This document shows positions 60,334-64,000 of a stretch of 64,000 nt of DNA, piece by piece. The translations under genes were made by a program, and so were the position numbers. The notes under the pieces were generated by a model that was given only the letters and a program-made list of their open reading frames with translations, ran no database searches and was not told the DNA's origin. The number at the start of each line of letters is the position of its first letter. Positions within the stretch are counted from its first letter, which is position 1. The stretch is from NCBI GenBank assembly GCA_905215625.1, contig CAJMQQ010000008.1:3794-67793 (forward strand), read 5' to 3'. The stretch comes from an uncultured bacterium. Its GTDB lineage: Bacteria; Bacillota; Clostridia; Lachnospirales; Lachnospiraceae.

Positions 60334-62381
60334 TACGTAATATCTCCCTTCTCAAGCATCTGTGAAATTACTTCCCGGATCCGGTTCTTTGCTTCCTCCA
60401 TGGTCATTCCAGTAAGCTGAGCGCCGGCCACGTTCCGGTGACCGCCTCCACCCAGATATTCCATCATAACCTGGACGTTAATGTCATCTATGGATCTTGC
60501 GCTGACAAAAATTGTGCCATTATACTGGGTAAGCACAATGGATGCCCTGATATTGTTAATATTCAGCAAATCATTGGCCGCCTGGGCGCCGATAACAGTC
60601 GGACTTGTCAGCCCCTCTGACGGGCATTCGCTGATTGCAAATGCATCTTTATAAACTTCTGCATTCCGGACAGCCTCTGCCTTTGCCTGATAATCCGGCA
60701 TATTATCCCGGAATAACTTCCGGACTCTGGTGATGTCCGCTCCGCAGCGGCGAAGGAACGCTGCCGCCTCAAAGGTTCTGACGCCGGTCTGATTGGTAAA
60801 GTAATTGGTATCAATGACAATTCCTGCATACATCGCGTCTGCTTCTGCAGATTTCATCTTGATTCCGTCTGCCACATACTGCAGAATCTCAGCTACCATT
60901 TCACAGGTAGAAGACGCATATGGCTCTACATAAGAAAGCACTGCATTGTCAATAATCTCGCTGGACTGACGGTGATGGTCAAATACCACAATGGTTTTTA
61001 CCATCCGCAAAAGCTCCGGCGAATCCGTAATACTCGGACGGTTGACATCCACTACCACCAGAAGGGTATTGGCATCTACCAGTTCTGCCGCTTTTTCGCT
61101 GTTTAAGAACATATCTTCCGGATACTCCGGATTATTGATAAACCGATCCATCATCGGCTTAACCGATGCTGTCATGTCGCTGGCTACAATATGTGCCTTT
61201 TTCCCCAGGGCTGTAGCAATCCGGAACATTCCCACAGCTGCTCCCAGAGAATCAATATCGCCTCTCTTATGTCCCATGATTAAAAGACGGTCCTTGGTCT
61301 CCATCAGTTCTCTTAACGCATGGGCCTTTACGCGGGCTTTCACACGGGTGCTCTTTTCTACCTGCTGCGCTTTTCCCCCAAAGAACTGAATCTTGCTTCC
61401 GCTTTTAATAACCGCCTGGTCGCCTCCGCGTCCCAGCGCCATATCAATGGCTGTACGGGCAAACTCATAATTCTGGCTATAGGAATCGCCGTTCATTCCC
61501 ATACCGATACTTAATGTAACAGCCATTTCATTTCCGATATTTACCGTTTTCACATCTTCCAGAATGGAGAATCTGTTCTCTTCGATTTTCTCTACATATT
61601 GCTGCTTAATTGCAAAGAAATACTTGTCTTTTTCCAGCTTTTTCGCAATCCCGTTCATGCTGTAGACGTACTTATTAATCTTACGGTCGATTAATGCAGT
61701 AAGCAGGGAACGCCGGACTTCTTCAACGCTTTCCAATGCCTCGTCGTAATTATCCAGATAAATCAGACCAGCTACCATCTTCTGATCGTCGATCTCTTTG
61801 CGGTACTTGACAATCTCGGTTTCATCGGTCAGATATACAGAAAGAAGGTATTCTTCGTCTCCTCCTATCCCCAGCTGATTGTCTATGGCCCTCACGTCGC
61901 TTAACGGAACCCACTTCAAATCCACCCGATACCGGCTGTCTCCCAATTCGCTGTGAACGCTTACCATCTCTTCTTTATTTTCCAGCGTTTCTTTTCCGAT
62001 TTCCGGAAACAATGCCTGAAGATGGCGTCTTGCGCTTCTGTCCTGTCCGGTTGCATCTGCAAACGCATAGTTCATCCACATAATCCGGCCAGTTTCGTCC
62101 GCTATGGCATAAGGCTGAGCCATATCCGACAAAAGGCGTTTCTGGACCCAGCTGTATTCGGAAGCAAAGTCCACCATGTCAGACAAAATGGAACTGCGCT
62201 TTTTGACATAGAAATATCCGGCTGCCGCCAGATAAATAAGAGTAAATACAGTCATGGCAATTCCTGCTTTTACATCTATGGCCCCTACTGTCAAATTAGC
62301 GGCTATCAAAATCAGCGACAGCAACAGCGGCCACTGGAGATAGACCCTTAACTGCCCCTTCATCTTGACTTTTTCTTTCAT
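60333..62381 (-). CDS. gdpP: Cyclic-di-AMP phosphodiesterase
   Basis: A 682-residue membrane enzyme that breaks down c-di-AMP. Two N-terminal helices (about 12-50) are followed by a PAS-like domain, a degenerate GGDEF domain, and DHH/DHHA1 with GHKRGDIDSLG near residue 361, DVNRP, DHHRQS, and GGGGHRNVAGAQ near the end. The ATG at 62381 is chosen because AGGAG lies five bases upstream; the longer frame has none. A promoter is predicted upstream (62421-62449). It heads the rplI-dnaB operon. Confidence 0.93.
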   Translation of the reverse strand: MKEKVKMKGQLRVYLQWPLLLSLILIAANLTVGAIDVKAGIAMTVFTLIYLAAAGYFYVKKRSSILSDMVDFASEYSWVQKRLLSDMAQPYAIADETGRIMWMNYAFADATGQDRSARRHLQALFPEIGKETLENKEEMVSVHSELGDSRYRVDLKWVPLSDVRAIDNQLGIGGDEEYLLSVYLTDETEIVKYRKEIDDQKMVAGLIYLDNYDEALESVEEVRRSLLTALIDRKINKYVYSMNGIAKKLEKDKYFFAIKQQYVEKIEENRFSILEDVKTVNIGNEMAVTLSIGMGMNGDSYSQNYEFARTAIDMALGRGGDQAVIKSGSKIQFFGGKAQQVEKSTRVKARVKAHALRELMETKDRLLIMGHKRGDIDSLGAAVGMFRIATALGKKAHIVASDMTASVKPMMDRFINNPEYPEDMFLNSEKAAELVDANTLLVVVDVNRPSITDSPELLRMVKTIVVFDHHRQSSEIIDNAVLSYVEPYASSTCEMVAEILQYVADGIKMKSAEADAMYAGIVIDTNYFTNQTGVRTFEAAAFLRRCGADITRVRKLFRDNMPDYQAKAEAVRNAEVYKDAFAISECPSEGLTSPTVIGAQAANDLLNINNIRASIVLTQYNGTIFVSARSIDDINVQVMMEYLGGGGHRNVAGAQLTGMTMEEAKNRIREVISQMLEKGDIT

Positions 62382-62420
62382 TCTCTCTCTCCTAATTGAA
62401 AATTTCACAGAGTTCTTTTT

Positions 62421-62449
62421 ATTATATCACAGTTTGACAGATTCGTCTA
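62421..62449 (-). promoter_or_regulatory. Predicted promoter of gdpP-rplI-dnaB
   Basis: On the minus strand, -35 TAGACG (62444-62449) and -10 TATAAT (62421-62426) with 17-base spacing. Confidence 0.5.
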
Positions 62450-62492
62450 TGCAAGCGTATCCTGGTTTTGCTGATAGGGCAGAAAAATCCCC

Positions 62493-62534
62493 CTGCAGGG
62501 CCTTCGGTTTTAATCCAGTCAGCCCTTTACAGGA
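62493..62534 (-). terminator. Intrinsic terminator of the BASS transporter gene
   Basis: CCTGCAGGGC (62493-62502) pairs with GCCC-TTTA-CAGG (62523-62534), with a bulge. On the minus strand it is followed by GGGATTTTTC. Confidence 0.6.
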
Positions 62535-62552
62535 GGATGTCTCATTTCATTT

Positions 62553-63497
62553 TTAGTTTTCTTTTTCTGTCCAGCGGTTATAAATATTTGCCAAAACTGC
62601 ACCGGAAATATTGTGCCATACAGAGAACACAGCGCCTGGAACAGTTGCCATAGCTAAATCCGGGAATGCGGTTCCTGCTAAGGAAGTTGCAAGACCGGAG
62701 TTCTGCATTCCAACTTCAATAGAAATTGCTTTGGTCTTCGGGGTGCTCATGTGAAGCGCCTTTCCGATTCCAAATCCACAAGCATATCCCAGAAGGTTGT
62801 GTAAGATTACTACAACAAATACGACTGCGCCGGTAGTCATAATCTTTTCTGCATTATGGGATACTACTGCAGCAACAATCAAACAGATGGCAACTACGGA
62901 AACAGATGGGAGAACGGTAACTAATTTCTGTGTAAATTTTCCCCAGAGTTTGTTGATGATAAAACCAAGGGCAATCGGAACAATTACGACTTTGATAATA
63001 GATAAAAACATACTCATCGGATCAACAGTAACCGTTGTTCTTAATAATAAATAGGTAATTGCAGGTGTTAAAAACGGAGCCAGCAGGGTATTGACGCTTG
63101 TCATTCCAACAGAAAGAGCAACGTCTCCTTTTGAAAGATAAGTAATGACATTACTGGACGTTCCGCCCGGGCAGGTACCTACCAGTACTACGCCGGCTAA
63201 AAGCGCCGGATCCAACTGGAACAGCTTGCCTAAAATCAATGCCAGCAGCGGCATTACGGTAAACTGGGCTACACAGCCTACTATAATGTCTTTCGGACGG
63301 GTGAAAACCAGCTTAAAGTCCTCTAACTTTAAGGTAAGACCCATACCAAACATTACAACCATCAGCAGATAGTTAACCCAGGAAGTCTGCACCCACAGAC
63401 AGGAGCTTGGAACAAACAACGCCAGCGCCGCAATTACCAGTACAATAAACGCCATGTACTTTCCAAAAAAATCGCTGATCTTTTCTAACACTTTCAT
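62553..63497 (-). CDS. Bile acid:sodium symporter family (BASS) transporter
   Basis: A 314-residue membrane protein of the BASS/YocS fold with nine to ten helices. Conserved stretches are MLLMVVMFGMGL-like early, GGTSSNVITYLSKGDVALSVG near 112-132, and the C-terminal EVGMQNSGLATSLA. The start at 63497 (MKVLEKISDF) is chosen because GGAGG lies eight bases upstream; a longer frame starts 39 bases earlier. Members carry bile acids, pantothenate, pyruvate or ketopantoate-like organic acids with Na+. The isoleucine T-box upstream suggests a branched-chain amino-acid-related substrate. Confidence 0.9.
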   Translation of the reverse strand: MKVLEKISDFFGKYMAFIVLVIAALALFVPSSCLWVQTSWVNYLLMVVMFGMGLTLKLEDFKLVFTRPKDIIVGCVAQFTVMPLLALILGKLFQLDPALLAGVVLVGTCPGGTSSNVITYLSKGDVALSVGMTSVNTLLAPFLTPAITYLLLRTTVTVDPMSMFLSIIKVVIVPIALGFIINKLWGKFTQKLVTVLPSVSVVAICLIVAAVVSHNAEKIMTTGAVVFVVVILHNLLGYACGFGIGKALHMSTPKTKAISIEVGMQNSGLATSLAGTAFPDLAMATVPGAVFSVWHNISGAVLANIYNRWTEKEN

Positions 63498-63575
63498 CTC
63501 ATTTTCCTCCTCTAGGACATTTTCTACATCAGACACCTGTGCTGGCCAGAAAGTGCAGTTTATTTCTTATGGAAA

Positions 63576-63847
63576 TAAAAAAGCCTCTGTCTCTGTTAAG
63601 AGACAAAGGCTAATATCCTCTGCGGTACCACTCTTATTGCCGGTAAAACCGGCCACTCGTTCACATATCAATTAATATGGGATAAGATAACGGTTATCAA
63701 TCGTCCAGGCTTACTAAACTTTGTCGTTTGGCCTGAAAGCTCAGAGGTGATTTTCACGAGATACTCCGATTGCCTCGCACCAGCCGGCAACTCTCTGAAC
63801 TTTCATATTCCCGTTACTCTTCCTCGTCAACGCTGTGTCTTTTGTTG
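63576..63847 (-). ncRNA. T-box riboswitch with isoleucine (AUC) specifier
   Basis: On the minus strand the leader contains Stem I with AGTA and GAA loop-E sequences, followed by GAA-A-AUC-A; the codon AUC at 63749-63751 sits exactly where the specifier is (compare GAA-A-GGC-A in glycyl leaders). The T-box antiterminator sequence TGGTACCGC is at 63622-63630. The acceptor-binding bulge reads UGGU, which suits the A73 of tRNA-Ile. The competing terminator is at 63582-63611, ending in TTTTTT. It should allow expression of the BASS transporter only when tRNA-Ile is uncharged. Confidence 0.85.
63582..63611 (-). terminator. T-box terminator hairpin
   Basis: AGCCTCTGTCTCT (63582-63594) pairs with AGAGACAAAGGCT (63599-63611), with one mismatch and a GTTA loop; T6 follows on the minus strand. 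Confidence 0.9.
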
Positions 63848-63853
63848 TTTTGT

Positions 63854-63882
63854 ACTTTACCACTATAAAGCACATTTGTCAA
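63854..63882 (-). promoter_or_regulatory. Predicted promoter of the T-box transcript
   Basis: On the minus strand, -35 TTGACA (63877-63882) and -10 TAAAGT (63854-63859) with 17-base spacing, just before the T-box leader. Confidence 0.6.
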
Positions 63883-63913
63883 GACACTTTTTTCCAAAAA
63901 ATTTTGGAGAAAC

Positions 63914-63942
63914 AAAAAAGTCCTGATCTCTCAAGACTTTTT
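63914..63942 (-). terminator. Terminator after tRNA-Leu
   Basis: AAAAAGTC (63915-63922) pairs with GACTTTTT (63935-63942), a stem with T run on the minus strand directly after the tRNA 3' end. Confidence 0.75.
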
Positions 63943-63945
63943 ACG

Positions 63946-64000
63946 TGCCGCAGACCGGAATCGAACCGGTACGGGTATCGCTACCCACGGGATTTTAAGT
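63946..64000 (-). tRNA. tRNA-Leu(UAA), 3' part cut by the window edge
   Basis: On the minus strand the anticodon loop CTTAAAA contains anticodon TAA. A long variable arm (GTGGGTAGCGATACCCGT) marks a class II tRNA, followed by the T arm GGTTCGATTCC with TTCGATT loop and the acceptor strand CTGCGGC plus discriminator A. CCA is not encoded. The 5' half lies to the right of the window. Confidence 0.9.

Noticed and set aside
62553..63536. Longer start of the BASS transporter at 63536
   Set aside because: It would place coding sequence over the ribosome site GGAGG, and the hydrophobic start fits the ATG at 63497.

Overview
The window looks like chromosome of a Gram-positive anaerobe of the Clostridia, most likely a Lachnospiraceae-type gut bacterium. 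The grounds are an oxygen-sensitive style gene set (bifunctional AdhE, formate-type channel, flavodoxin-ferredoxin fusion), a T-box and a purine riboswitch, LplABC-type and ribose-type sugar transporters, a DUF6110-like protein beside a P-type ATPase, and AGGAGG-type ribosome binding sites. Species cannot be named from the sequence alone. No rRNA, phage, insertion sequence, CRISPR array or origin was seen.

Layout. 0-6 kb: the start of an ABC-F gene, exonuclease III, a second complete ABC-F ATPase with a structured leader, a nitroreductase, a MATE pump and a flavodoxin/ferredoxin fusion. 6.1-14.4 kb: a six-gene minus-strand operon (ribose-type ABC transporter, GH3 glycosidase, beta-propeller lactonase-like protein, HAD hydrolase) divergent from an AraC regulator. 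14.6-18.3 kb: adhE with a consensus promoter and a possible Rex site, then a small APH-fold kinase. 18.4-37.1 kb: an amino-sugar/glycan locus made of an LplABC-type transporter, an intracellular GH20-like enzyme, NagB, an oxidoreductase, a DapA/NanA-like aldolase, an atypical SDR, an M20 amidohydrolase broken by a G8 tract, a DUF4838 protein and a TIM-barrel epimerase. It is divergent from a membrane-anchored AraC regulator, NagA and an AGE-family epimerase. 37.3-40.3 kb: a metal module with a short Fur-like protein, a microprotein, a DUF6110-like protein and a P1B ATPase with an altered transmembrane motif. 40.5-43.3 kb: a formate/nitrite channel, a second MATE pump and a sulfatase remnant. 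43.3-63.5 kb: conserved housekeeping genes, almost all on the minus strand and often overlapping by 1-4 bases (mfd, pth, trmL, an aminotransferase with an Lrp regulator, vanW, nth, a radical SAM gene, tsaC, dnaB, rplI, gdpP). One plus-strand FAD gene in this block is preceded by a guanine-type riboswitch. The right edge holds a BASS-family transporter under a T-box whose specifier reads as isoleucine, and part of a tRNA-Leu(UAA).

How the genes work together. The two catabolic loci both pair an importer with glycosidases that lack signal peptides, so oligosaccharides are probably imported intact and cut inside the cell. In the larger locus NagA and NagB would feed fructose-6-phosphate, and the AGE epimerase and aldolase-like protein suggest entry of ManNAc or sialic-acid-like units. 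No obvious amino-sugar kinase lies inside the locus. Both loci look AT-richer than the flanking housekeeping genes, as expected of accessory DNA.
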